This document shows, in pieces, positions 44,921-52,866 of a stretch of DNA of 64,000 nucleotides. The position numbers were made by a program, and so were the translations under genes. Below the pieces are notes generated by a model. The model was not told the DNA's origin and searched no databases. It saw only the letters and a list, made by a program, of their open reading frames with translations. Each line of letters begins with the position of its first letter. Positions within the stretch are counted from its first letter, which is position 1. Where the stretch lies: NCBI GenBank assembly GCA_900107575.1, contig FNQX01000014.1:405-64404 (forward strand), read 5' to 3'. Source of the stretch: Lachnospiraceae bacterium NK3A20 (GTDB lineage Bacteria; Bacillota; Clostridia; Lachnospirales; Lachnospiraceae).

Positions 44921-45609
44921 TACGCAAACTCCTTCATGTAGAATTCTTCCAGATCTCCCTTGCTCTCGTTCCAGCTGCCTTCGTAGATCATCCTGCCGTC
45001 ACGCATCATAAGGACATTTCCTGCGATATGTTCAATATCCGAAACGATATGGGTAGAAAATAAGACGATGGTTTCCTGTGCGATTCCGGCAATAAGATTT
45101 CGGAACCGGACACGTTCTTTCGGATCAAGCCCAGATGTGGGTTCATCCAGGATCAATATCTTTGGATCGTTAACGATTGCCTGTGCGATTCCGATTCGTT
45201 GTTTTATGCCCCCGGAAAAGGTTTTGATCTTTTTATCGGCAACATCAGATAAGCCGACCAGTTGTAAAAGTTCTTCTGTTTTTTCTCTGGCGTGTCGTTT
45301 ATCCATTCCTTTCAAAGCCGCAAAATACATAATGAAATCTCTGGCTGAAAATTCTGGATAATAGCCGAAATCCTGCGGAAGATACCCGAGCATTGCCCGG
45401 TACTCTTCGGATGTGACAGGGATTCCATCCGCACTTATGTCTCCGCTGGTCGGATTCAGGATGCCAGCCATCATTCTCATGAGAGTTGTTTTTCCGGCCC
45501 CGTTTGCGCCGAGCAGACCGGTGACACCTTCGGTGAGTTCAAATGAAACCCGGTCTACCGCAATTTTGTTTTTATACTGTTTTGTCACTCTGTCTACTTG
45601 TAAATTCAT
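44920..45609 (-). CDS. ABC transporter ATP-binding protein
   Basis: This is a 229-aa ATPase with Walker A GANGAGKTT, signature FSGGIKQRIGIAQAI, Walker B LILDEPTSGLD and H-loop VLFSTHIVSD. The frame begins at 45651, but the start at 45609 is preferred: GGAG lies 8 nt upstream, and the ATG overlaps the previous gene's stop as ATGA. It powers the downstream ABC-2 permease. Coupling on both sides shows one tightly regulated operon. Confidence 0.92.
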   Translation of the reverse strand: MNLQVDRVTKQYKNKIAVDRVSFELTEGVTGLLGANGAGKTTLMRMMAGILNPTSGDISADGIPVTSEEYRAMLGYLPQDFGYYPEFSARDFIMYFAALKGMDKRHAREKTEELLQLVGLSDVADKKIKTFSGGIKQRIGIAQAIVNDPKILILDEPTSGLDPKERVRFRNLIAGIAQETIVLFSTHIVSDIEHIAGNVLMMRDGRMIYEGSWNESKGDLEEFYMKEFA

Positions 45610-46310
45610 GCGTAAGTCTCCGTATATTGTATCGTTTTGATCGCCTCCCACGTGGTAAAAGCGAGCAGTCCGACGGCCAGAGCAATGACAAATTCTCCAG
45701 ATAATGCTGCCTCAAAAGGAATCGATGCCGCCTCAGCCCATATTACGAGTGCGGCGATGATGACTGCGATTGCAACAGAACAAAAAGGGTTATTTCTTCC
45801 GAAGGTGGTTCTTTCGATCTGAAGTCCCAGCGACATTGTCAGCAGATAGGGAATCACGATTCTAGCTGTCATAAGAAGGAATGAGATCCGAAAATGGTTG
45901 GCAAGAATAGCTGAGGACAGCAAGATCATCGCAAAGCCAGCGCAGCCTGTCAGCAACATTCTGGCATAGACCACTGTTCTAAGAGAGAACCTTGTCGCCT
46001 GTTCCAACTCCGTCATGCGATACGTGTAGGAGCGCCAGGTTTCCATTATTCCGATCGCGGCGAGAAACGGCGTAATCGCCTCTGTCAGATGGATCACGTT
46101 TTCCCAGTTCTGATGGGCGCCAATGAAAACAACAGGCAGCATCATCATAGGAAGTATCCAGGAAACTGCTCTTACGTAGGAAGCCTGCGTTCGCAGAATG
46201 TCAAACGTATGGATCTTGGCTGGCCGCATTTTTTGTAAGAATTCTTGTTTTTTCTGTGGTGCAGGTGCCGCGAAGGCTTTAGAGATGTTAGTTTTCAAGT
46301 TATCTTTCAA
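45606..46310 (-). CDS. Membrane protein of a sigma-factor/ABC operon
   Basis: This is a 234-aa protein with a roughly 50-residue cytoplasmic N-terminus and about six hydrophobic helices (for example WILPMMMLPVVFIGA, LLTGCAGFAMILLSSAI, VAIAVIIAALVIWAEA). I recognise no named family. Its position between an ECF-like sigma factor and an ABC transporter, overlapping both by 4 bp, suggests either an anti-sigma-type membrane sensor or an extra permease subunit. It has no zinc-finger anti-sigma motif. Confidence 0.7.
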   Translation of the reverse strand: MKDNLKTNISKAFAAPAPQKKQEFLQKMRPAKIHTFDILRTQASYVRAVSWILPMMMLPVVFIGAHQNWENVIHLTEAITPFLAAIGIMETWRSYTYRMTELEQATRFSLRTVVYARMLLTGCAGFAMILLSSAILANHFRISFLLMTARIVIPYLLTMSLGLQIERTTFGRNNPFCSVAIAVIIAALVIWAEAASIPFEAALSGEFVIALAVGLLAFTTWEAIKTIQYTETYA

Positions 46311-46759
46311 ACTTCACCTCCCAATAGACGTTTCATTTCATTTTTTGCCTTACTGATCTGCCTGTAAACGGCAAATCTGGAGCAATGGTACAATCTGCTG
46401 ATGGTTCCTACCGATTCCTCATTTGCAAAACGCAGTAATAGTATTTCTCGAGAGGATTCATCCAGTTTTGAGAGTGCCTCCATTACGGCAAGTGTCTCCA
46501 TTGTGGATCCGGTGGGATCATAGACGGGATTTGTTTCGTTATTCTCTGCAATCGGGGCCCACTTTGCTTTTCTGAATTCGTCGACGCACAAATTTTTTGC
46601 TATTGTGTACAGGTAGGGCATTTCAAAGCTACCATGATGGTTTCTGCTGCTTAAATATCGAAGGAAGGTTTCTTGTGTAATATCTTCGGCTGTAACCTGA
46701 TCATGTAGCTTGAAGTAAGCATACCTGTATATTTTGTCGTATGCCTGTTCTAAATCCAT
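46307..46759 (-). CDS. RNA polymerase sigma factor, ECF type
   Basis: This is a 150-aa sigma-70 family factor of ECF size. Region 2 is visible as YAYFKLHDQVTAEDITQETFLRYL followed by PYLYTIAKNLCVDEFRK. Region 4 is LDESSREILLLRFANEESVGTISRLYHCSRFAVYRQISKAKNEM. It heads the operon, and its stop overlaps the membrane protein start by 4 bp. It likely switches on its own operon when the membrane partner senses a signal; this is inferred from layout. Confidence 0.9.
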   Translation of the reverse strand: MDLEQAYDKIYRYAYFKLHDQVTAEDITQETFLRYLSSRNHHGSFEMPYLYTIAKNLCVDEFRKAKWAPIAENNETNPVYDPTGSTMETLAVMEALSKLDESSREILLLRFANEESVGTISRLYHCSRFAVYRQISKAKNEMKRLLGGEV

Positions 46760-46851
46760 TAATTTGTTTTTATCCTCTCTCTATAAGGGATAACGGATGA
46801 GTTAGGCACAATGTGCGGGGAATTCTGTTATTTGCCATTTTTTAGATGCAT

Positions 46852-46992
46852 TCATATATTTTTGATCAGCTGTAGCGCCCAGCGAAGCTCTGCTTTTTTG
46901 ACGGCAATCCCATTCGAGGAAAGGAGGCGGGTCATTTGATTCGCTCTCGCGGAGCTGACGTTGGAATACAGTACGGTATATTGGAATAACAT
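46852..46992 (-). CDS. Possible small protein, unknown
   Basis: This 46-aa frame starts with an ATG preceded by GCGAGGTGACT, a good ribosome binding site at correct spacing, which is the main support. The protein (VLYSNVSSARANQMTRLLSSNGIAVKKAEL) is amphipathic and resembles nothing I know. It lies in the 370-bp gap between the sigma operon and an acetyltransferase. The rest of that gap shows no clear feature. Confidence 0.35.
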   Translation of the reverse strand: MLFQYTVLYSNVSSARANQMTRLLSSNGIAVKKAELRWALQLIKNI

Positions 46993-47128
46993 AGTCACCT
47001 CGCAAAGTTGTTCACTGATTATCAAGATGTCTGTTATTATAGCGAAAACCACAGGTGATATCTAGCAATATGGAGAGGCGTGATTGAATAAACACTGCAA
47101 TTGTTCTGGGCAGCAGGGAGGTAAGATC

Positions 47129-47680
47129 ATGAGATATGAATCGATCAAGGTAAATGACAAGCTCGGCCGCGAGGTGGTCCTGCGGAATGCGGAGCCATCC
47201 GACGCGGAGGCTCTGATCCGGTATCTTCAGCGAACAGCAGGCGAGACGCCATTCCTTATCCGGGAGCCGGATGAGATCACGCTGACGGTTGAGCAGGAGA
47301 GGAATTTCATCCAGTCCAAGATCGACGCGGACAGGGAACTGATGCTCGTAGCCAGCATTGGCGGCAGGCAGATCGGGAATTGTTCCCTGATGAGTGTCGG
47401 CGGCTTTCGAAGATATCACCATAGGTGCGAGGTTGCGATCGCGCTCTATCAGGAATACTGCGGCACCGGTATCGGCAGGATTATGCTGGAGACCGTTCTG
47501 GACGTCGCGAAGAGCTGCGGCTATGAGCAGGCGGAACTAGAGGTGATCGCCGGCAATGAGCGGGCCATCCGGCTGTATCAGAAGCTCGGATTCCGGGAAT
47601 ATGGCCGTTTCCCGGACAACATGAAATACGCGGATGGAAGTTACGTAGACTCTATCTGGATGATGAAGAAACTCCAATGA
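47129..47680 (+). CDS. GNAT family N-acetyltransferase
   Basis: This is a 183-aa acetyltransferase. The fold is clear: LRNAEPSDAEALIRYLQ at the start, the acetyl-CoA loop QEYCGTGIGRIMLETVLDVAKSCGYEQAELEVIAGNERAIRLYQKLGFREYGR, and the end YVDSIWMMKKL, typical of the RimI/Acetyltransf_1-3 group. The frame begins at 47084 with a TTG, but the ATG at 47129 with GGGAGG in front is the true start. The substrate is unknown. Confidence 0.88.
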   Translation: MRYESIKVNDKLGREVVLRNAEPSDAEALIRYLQRTAGETPFLIREPDEITLTVEQERNFIQSKIDADRELMLVASIGGRQIGNCSLMSVGGFRRYHHRCEVAIALYQEYCGTGIGRIMLETVLDVAKSCGYEQAELEVIAGNERAIRLYQKLGFREYGRFPDNMKYADGSYVDSIWMMKKLQ

Positions 47681-47775
47681 GCAAATCCATCCGCAAAATC
47701 CGTGCGGTTTGCTGATATAATCATGACGTCAAATGAGATCGGCAGCTGTGCCTGAGTCCGCAGAAAGATGAGTTT

Positions 47776-48636
47776 ATGGTAAAAGAATACTGGAAGCCCT
47801 CCAACATGCTCTACCCCGTCCCGCCTGTTATGGTGACGTGCCGGGATGAGAACGGCAATGACAACGTTATGACTGCGGCCTGGGCGGGCACGATCTGCAG
47901 CGACCCCGTGATGGTGTCCGTTTCCATCCGCAAAGAGCGTTACTCTCATGATATAATTGAACGGACAGGCGAGTTCGTCATCAATCTGACGACAGAGCAG
48001 ACGGCGTGGGCGGCAGATTATGTCGGCGTCCGCTCCGGCCGGGATGAGGACAAATTCCAGGCGGCTCATCTGCATAAATCTCTTTCGCAGAATGTGAAGT
48101 GCTCGGGCATCGAAGAGAGCCCTGTGAGCCTCGAGTGCAGGGTGGAACAGGTTCTGCGCCTCGGTACGCATGACATGTTCATCGGGCGGGTACTGTCGAC
48201 GGATGTTGACCCACGTTATCTGGATGAGAATGGCAAGTTCGACCTCGACAGGGCAGGGCTCGTCGCCTATTCCCACGGTGAGTATTGGACGCTGGGGCGC
48301 CTCCTTGGCACGTTCGGCTACTCCGTGCGGAAGCGTCCGCAGAGTAAGACCGCGCATCGCGCGAAAATTGCAGGCGGGGCCGATGCATCTGATAGGCCGG
48401 CAGCATCTGGCAAGAGAACAGCAGACAAGCGGGCAGCAGTGCCCGGAGCCGGAAAGATGGCAGATGGCGCTGCGTGCCCCACGACAACTGGCAGGCGAAC
48501 CGCAAATAAGGCCGCATTTCGGTCTCACAAGCCAGAGCATAAACAGGATCGCAAAGATTCTGGCAGGAGAACTGTAGACAAAGCTGCCCGCAAAAAACGC
48601 AGCAGGAAAGAAAAGGGCTACGGCAAGCACATATGA
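47776..48636 (+). CDS. Flavin reductase-like FMN-binding protein with a basic tail
   Basis: This is a 286-aa protein. Residues 1-185 are a flavin reductase-like split-barrel domain (VPPVMVTCRDENGNDNVMTAAWAGTICSDPVMVSVSIRKERYSH, TGEFVINLTT, and the closing AYSHGEYWTLG). The last 100 residues are low-complexity and rich in Lys, Arg, Ala and Gly, with repeated GKRTADK, GRRTANK and GRRTVDK motifs, and end in KKRSRKEKGYGKHI. That tail is not normal for the family and could bind nucleic acid. Its stop overlaps the nrdG start (ATGA), so the two are translationally coupled. Confidence 0.85.
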   Translation: MVKEYWKPSNMLYPVPPVMVTCRDENGNDNVMTAAWAGTICSDPVMVSVSIRKERYSHDIIERTGEFVINLTTEQTAWAADYVGVRSGRDEDKFQAAHLHKSLSQNVKCSGIEESPVSLECRVEQVLRLGTHDMFIGRVLSTDVDPRYLDENGKFDLDRAGLVAYSHGEYWTLGRLLGTFGYSVRKRPQSKTAHRAKIAGGADASDRPAASGKRTADKRAAVPGAGKMADGAACPTTTGRRTANKAAFRSHKPEHKQDRKDSGRRTVDKAARKKRSRKEKGYGKHI

Positions 48637-49130
48637 ATTACGCAACGATCAAATACTATGATATCGCGAATGGAACCGGCGTCAGGACAAGCCTGTTCGT
48701 ATCCGGCTGCACGCATGGCTGCAAGGGATGTTTCAACGAAGTGGCCTGGCCGTTCGATTACGGCGATCCCTTTACGCCTGAGATTGAGCAGCAGATCCTG
48801 GATTCCATGAAAGCGGATTACATCGCGGGACTGTCCCTTCTTGGCGGCGAGCCCTTCGAGCCACAGAATCAAAGAGGCCTGATAGGTCTGCTCCGCAGGA
48901 TGCACGAGGAATATCCGGAGAAAACAGTGTGGTGCTACACGGGTTACACCTATGAGACGGATCTGGTTGATCCCGCGGGAGCAGCGCACTGTGAGGTGAC
49001 GGATGAGATGCTCTCATACATAGATGTTCTCGTCGATGGAGAGTTCATTCTGGAGAAGAAAGACATCACGCTCCAGTTCCGCGGCAGCAGCAATCAGCGC
49101 ATTCTGCACCTGACCGACCGGGAGGCGTAA
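48633..49130 (+). CDS. nrdG: Anaerobic ribonucleotide reductase activating protein
   Basis: This is a 165-aa radical SAM activase that installs the glycyl radical in NrdD. The cluster motif CTHGCKGC (CX3CX2C) lies near residues 26-33, followed by SLLGGEPFEPQN for SAM binding; length and ending (LQFRGSSNQRILHL) are normal. It would serve the NrdD encoded at 20611, about 26 kb away, instead of an adjacent partner. It overlaps the flavin reductase gene by 4 bp, and repeat B starts just after the stop. Confidence 0.95.
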   Translation: MNYATIKYYDIANGTGVRTSLFVSGCTHGCKGCFNEVAWPFDYGDPFTPEIEQQILDSMKADYIAGLSLLGGEPFEPQNQRGLIGLLRRMHEEYPEKTVWCYTGYTYETDLVDPAGAAHCEVTDEMLSYIDVLVDGEFILEKKDITLQFRGSSNQRILHLTDREA

Positions 49131-49131
49131 G

Positions 49132-49247
49132 CGTAACAGTTCGGAACCATAGTTTCCGAACCGTTACGCAGGTCGCACATGCATGCCCTGCCTGTTGAAT
49201 ATATACTTTGGTACGCCCAGAGGAGCAAGTGCTTCGGGCTGTACTGA
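49132..49247 (+). repeat. Repeat B, copy with a long 5' hairpin
   Basis: CGTAAC-A-GTTCGGAA pairs with TTCCGAAC-C-GTTACG to give a 14-bp stem with one mismatch (49132-49168). Then come CAGGTCGCACATGC and the conserved tail CTGCCTGTTGAATATATACT to GCTTCGGGCTGTACTGA. Compared with the 40085 copy, the stem sequence differs but pairing is kept. It could act as an nrdG terminator, although no T run follows. Confidence 0.7.
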
Positions 49248-49335
49248 CTTGGATACGCTTAAGCGATCATTACAGTCTGGGCACAGCGTGATCTGACACA
49301 TCATTTGGTACAGACAGGTTACATGGTACAGCCAT

Positions 49336-49363
49336 ATCATATGATGCAGCCAGATCATATGAT
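49336..49363. promoter_or_regulatory. Paired palindromes upstream of the nickel gene
   Basis: Two identical palindromes ATCATATGAT (49336-49345 and 49354-49363) are separated by 8 bp. The surrounding 49295-49390 stretch also repeats GGTACAG and CAGATCA words. The inner half-sites read TATGAT-N8-ATCATA, loosely like nickel-regulator operators (E. coli NikR uses GTATGA with a longer gap). With a LarC-like gene 130 bp downstream, a metal-responsive operator is a fair guess only. Confidence 0.4.
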
Positions 49364-49494
49364 ACAGATCAAGGTACAGATCAATGACTGTCCGTCTGCA
49401 AGATTTCATGCAGGGGTGGACAGCTTTACTCGGGGTACGAACTGCGGCGTTCCAGCGGGGGAATGCCGACACGTACAATAAGAGAGGATAAGTA

Positions 49495-50589
49495 ATGAGC
49501 AAATTGTATCTGGAATGCTATTCCGGTATCAGCGGAGATATGACTGTCGGCGCACTGCTGGATCTGGGCGCCGATCCCGAGGTGTTGCAGCAGGTGCTCA
49601 CCACCGTTCCGGTACAGGGCTTTACCACAAAAATTTCGACCGTGCAGAAATCGAGCATTGATGCCTGCGATTTCGAAGTAATCCTGGACGAGGAGAACCA
49701 CGATCATGATATGGCATATCTGTATGGAACGGATATGTCGATTTCCGGCGACCCGGAGCACCACCACCACCATCACCACAACGATGACGAGGACGGGCAT
49801 CACCACCACCATCATCACGAGGATGAGCACCATGGGCATCATCATGATGACGAGGAAGAAGAGGAGCATTGCCATAAACACCACCACGATGACGAGGAGT
49901 GCTGTCATAAACACAACCATGACGACGAGGAATGCTGCCACCACCACCATCATCACCACGATGGCGAGGAGTGCTGTCACAAACACCATCATGATGGTGA
50001 AGAGTGCTGTCATCACCATCACCACGACGATGAGGGTGCGCACGGGCATCATCACGAGCATGTGCACCGGAATCTTGCCGATGTCATTGAGATCATCAAC
50101 GGCACACAGATGACAGACGGTGCCAGGGAACTGGCGATTAAGATTTTCACGATCGTTGCCAGGGCGGAGTCTGAGGTTCATGGCAAACCCCTCGAGGAAG
50201 TTCATTTCCACGAGGTTGGCGCGATAGATTCCATTGTCGATATTATTGCGATCGCGGTCTGCTACGACAATCTGAGGACAAAAGAGAACATCACGGATGT
50301 GATCGTTCCTGTCCTCTATGAGGGCCACGGCACGGTGCGCACGCAACACGGCCTCCTGCCGATTCCGGTACCGGCGGTCACCGCGATTGTCCGCAGCAAC
50401 AACATTGGTCTCCACCTCATCCCTGATGAGGGTGAGTTCGTGACCCCGACAGGCGCTGCCGCGGTTGCCGCGCTTCGCACGAGTGACCAGTTGCCGGAAT
50501 CCTTCAAGATCCTCAGAACCGGCCTTGGCGCCGGCAAGAGAGCTTACCGCCGTGCCGGTGTAGTCCGTGCCATGTTGATCGCCGACTGA
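49495..50589 (+). CDS. larC: LarC-type nickel insertion protein with a giant His-rich insert, lacking the LarC2 part
   Basis: This is a 364-aa protein of the LarC/DUF111 family, which inserts nickel into the pincer cofactor of lactate racemase and related enzymes. The N-terminal MSKLYLECYSGISGDMTVGALLDLG and the segment VHFHEVGAIDSIVDIIAIAVCYDNL are diagnostic. Residues about 89-191 are an insert with roughly 49 His and 9 Cys, in blocks of His runs separated by acidic residues and four EECC units, presumably for storing metal. The protein stops after AGVVRAMLIAD, where the LarC1 part normally ends, and rsmF follows 24 bp later. The CTP-dependent LarC2 domain, often joined by frameshifting, is therefore absent here. 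Confidence 0.88.
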   Translation: MSKLYLECYSGISGDMTVGALLDLGADPEVLQQVLTTVPVQGFTTKISTVQKSSIDACDFEVILDEENHDHDMAYLYGTDMSISGDPEHHHHHHHNDDEDGHHHHHHHEDEHHGHHHDDEEEEEHCHKHHHDDEECCHKHNHDDEECCHHHHHHHDGEECCHKHHHDGEECCHHHHHDDEGAHGHHHEHVHRNLADVIEIINGTQMTDGARELAIKIFTIVARAESEVHGKPLEEVHFHEVGAIDSIVDIIAIAVCYDNLRTKENITDVIVPVLYEGHGTVRTQHGLLPIPVPAVTAIVRSNNIGLHLIPDEGEFVTPTGAAAVAALRTSDQLPESFKILRTGLGAGKRAYRRAGVVRAMLIAD

Positions 50590-50612
50590 AGAAAAGGCGC
50601 CTGAGAACCACT

Positions 50613-52151
50613 ATGACCAAGTTACCTGATATTTTCACGAAACGAATGAGAGAAATGCTGGGAGAGGAAGAGTTCGCGCTCTTCCTCTCCTCGTATGATA
50701 AGCCAAGAGCGCAGGCGTTGCGCGTGAATCCGTTGAAGATTTCCGCAGAGGAATTCCAGAAGATCTCGCCGTTTCCGCTGCGGCCGGTGCCGTGGTGCGC
50801 GACCGGATTCTATTACGCGGCGGAGCATGGGCCGGAAACGAGCGGCGTGACGGAGGATGAGGCGATGCGGCTGCCGGAAATCCCGCGACCCGGCAGGCAC
50901 CCGTTCCACGAGGCGGGGCTTTACTATATCCAGGAGCCGTCTGCGATGGCGGTGGCGGCGCTCTCCGGGACAAAGCCCGGTGAGAAAGTGCTGGATCTGT
51001 GTGCTGCGCCTGGCGGCAAATCAACGCAGCTCGCGGGAATGCTGGGTGGCAGAGGACTCCTTGTCACCAATGAGATCAGCGCGGAGCGGGCACGCGTCCT
51101 CTCGCAGAATATTGAACGGCTTGGCGTGCGCAATGCGGTCGTGACGAACGAGACTTCAGAGAATCTGGCGAGACACTTTGCAGCGTTTTTCGATCGCATT
51201 GTCGTGGATGCGCCCTGCTCCGGGGAAGGCATGTTCAAAAAAGAAGAGCAGGCCCTCACCATGTGGAGCAAGGAGAATGTGGAGACTTGCGCCGCGAGAC
51301 AGCAGGATATCCTGGAGCAGGCAGCGCTGATGCTGCGAACCGGCGGAACGCTTGTTTATTCGACCTGCACCTTCGCGCCGGAAGAGGACGAGGAGAGCGT
51401 CGCGGTTTTCCTGACGCATCATCCGGAATTCTCGGTGGTGAATATGCCGGAGAAGCTGGATATGGATGCACTTGGATTTGCCACCGGCCGCCCTAAGTGG
51501 TGTCGCGAGATTGTGGAATGGAAAGACTTCCCCAGTGACCAGGGCGGCGCGGCAAGGGCAGCAGGAAGCCTTGCGATTCCGGAGGAAGTCCGCGCGCAGC
51601 TCACCGGAACGATCCGGCTCTTCCCGCATCAATTACAGGGCGAGGGTCATTTTGTCGCGGTGTTGCACAAGGACGGGGATGCCGTCATGCGACCGGAATC
51701 TGTCCCTGTGAACAAAGTGACGGATAAGGAGTTTCTGCAATTCTGCCAGGAGACGTTGGCAACAGATATTGTCAGAGAGCGTGAAGAAGAGAGCTGCAGC
51801 AGGCTGTTGCGGTTCGGCGACGAGCTCTATCTCGAGCCTTATGGCCTGCCGCTGAAGGGTATGAAAGTGCTGCGCCCGGGACTTCACCTTGGAACATTCA
51901 AGAAGAACCGCTTCGAGCCGTCCCATGCGCTGGCACTGGCACTCTCGGCAGGCGAGGTGAAGAGAACCTTCAACATAGCCGCGGATTCGAGAGAGGCTGC
52001 TGCCTGGTTGCGAGGAGAATCTATCCCCTGCGATCCCGCAATGAAGGGCTGGACCCTCGTTACCGTGGCTGGTTATTCCCTTGGCTGGGGCAAGGCCGCC
52101 GGCGGCATGATGAAAAACCACTATCCGAAGGGCCTGAGGAAGAACTACTAA
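50613..52151 (+). CDS. rsmF: rRNA cytosine-C5 methyltransferase, RsmF/NOL1-NOP2-Sun type
   Basis: This is a 512-aa SAM-dependent methyltransferase making m5C in 16S rRNA. The SAM site is VLDLCAAPGGKSTQLA, with DAPCSGEGMFKK and STCTFAPEEDEE holding the two active-site cysteines. The C-terminal region (about 300-512) is the RsmF-specific RNA-binding part ending in the PUA-like LGWGKAAGGMMKNHYPKGLRKNY. Its stop codon coincides with the first base of the palindrome array register at 52149. Confidence 0.94.
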   Translation: MTKLPDIFTKRMREMLGEEEFALFLSSYDKPRAQALRVNPLKISAEEFQKISPFPLRPVPWCATGFYYAAEHGPETSGVTEDEAMRLPEIPRPGRHPFHEAGLYYIQEPSAMAVAALSGTKPGEKVLDLCAAPGGKSTQLAGMLGGRGLLVTNEISAERARVLSQNIERLGVRNAVVTNETSENLARHFAAFFDRIVVDAPCSGEGMFKKEEQALTMWSKENVETCAARQQDILEQAALMLRTGGTLVYSTCTFAPEEDEESVAVFLTHHPEFSVVNMPEKLDMDALGFATGRPKWCREIVEWKDFPSDQGGAARAAGSLAIPEEVRAQLTGTIRLFPHQLQGEGHFVAVLHKDGDAVMRPESVPVNKVTDKEFLQFCQETLATDIVREREEESCSRLLRFGDELYLEPYGLPLKGMKVLRPGLHLGTFKKNRFEPSHALALALSAGEVKRTFNIAADSREAAAWLRGESIPCDPAMKGWTLVTVAGYSLGWGKAAGGMMKNHYPKGLRKNY

Positions 52152-52782
52152 GAGTGAGATTCGACATAAAGGCGGGGAGTGCTCAAGGGTGTCGAAAGGA
52201 TTCGACACGAAGGCCGATACTGCTCAAGCATGTCGAAACGCTTCGACATAAAAATATGAAATGCACAAATTTGTCGAAGAGCTTTCGACAAAAACGCAGC
52301 AATTACATAGATTTGTCGAAAACCTTCGACATGAAACGTGATAACGTCCAATTATGTCGATGATCTTCGACATGAAGGCGCATGTATGAGAATTGTGTCG
52401 AAGCGTTTCGACACAAAAATATGAAATGCACAAATTTGTCGAAAAGGCTTCGACATAAACTCTACGATCGCATGGAATTGTCGAAGACTTTCGACATAAA
52501 GTGTAATGATGTTCGACTATGTCGATGATCTTCGACATGATAGTCAGTTAAGACAGATTTTGTCGAAATGGGTTCGACAAAATTGTGATGATCGCAAGAT
52601 TATGTCGAATGGGTTCGACAAAATTGTGATGATCGCAAGATTATGTCGAACGGCTTCGACAAAATTACAGGGAACGCAAGATCATGTCGAATGGATTCGA
52701 CATGGCAGGTGAAACGAGGAAGATATGTCGAAAGCCTTCGACATGCCAGTACATACGACAGAATCATGTCGGACACATGTCA
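52149..52782. repeat. 41-bp-period palindrome array (array 2), 14 full units plus end remnants
   Basis: Fourteen palindromes (TGTCGAA, variable 4-5 bp centre, TTCGACA) start at 52190, 52231, 52272, 52314, 52355, 52396, 52437, 52479, 52520, 52561, 52603, 52644, 52685 and 52726. Every step is 41 or 42 bp, and all spacers are 23 bp; the 42-bp steps come from 19-bp units. A right half-site at 52160-52166 and a degenerate unit at 52767-52782 keep the register. Spacers 10 and 11 are identical, spacers 2 and 6 differ by one base, and others are unique. The 41-bp step is close to four helical turns. No cas genes are present. The array fills the gap between rsmF and the desulfurase. Confidence 0.95.
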
Positions 52783-52866
52783 GGGCGGGTTAGCGCAAGC
52801 CTTGTCATCGCATTTTAATGCCCATGATGCGCTGCGATCATAGAAAGTCAGGCCACACAAGCGAGT

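Noticed and set aside
52190-52743. LexA/SOS box cluster
   Set aside because: The arms TGTCGAA/TTCGACA superficially resemble the Gram-positive CGAAC-N4-GTTCG box, but the inner C/G pair is not conserved and such dense periodic arrays are not known for LexA.
52149-52782. Classical CRISPR array
   Set aside because: The spacing is regular, but the repeats are only 18-19 bp with variable centres, several spacers are duplicated or related, and no cas gene is in the window.
52154-52843. Small frames of 66-104 aa in the palindrome array
   Set aside because: They arise from repeating the palindrome in all frames (for example recurring MSKIIDI or MSNGFDK words) and have no ribosome binding sites.
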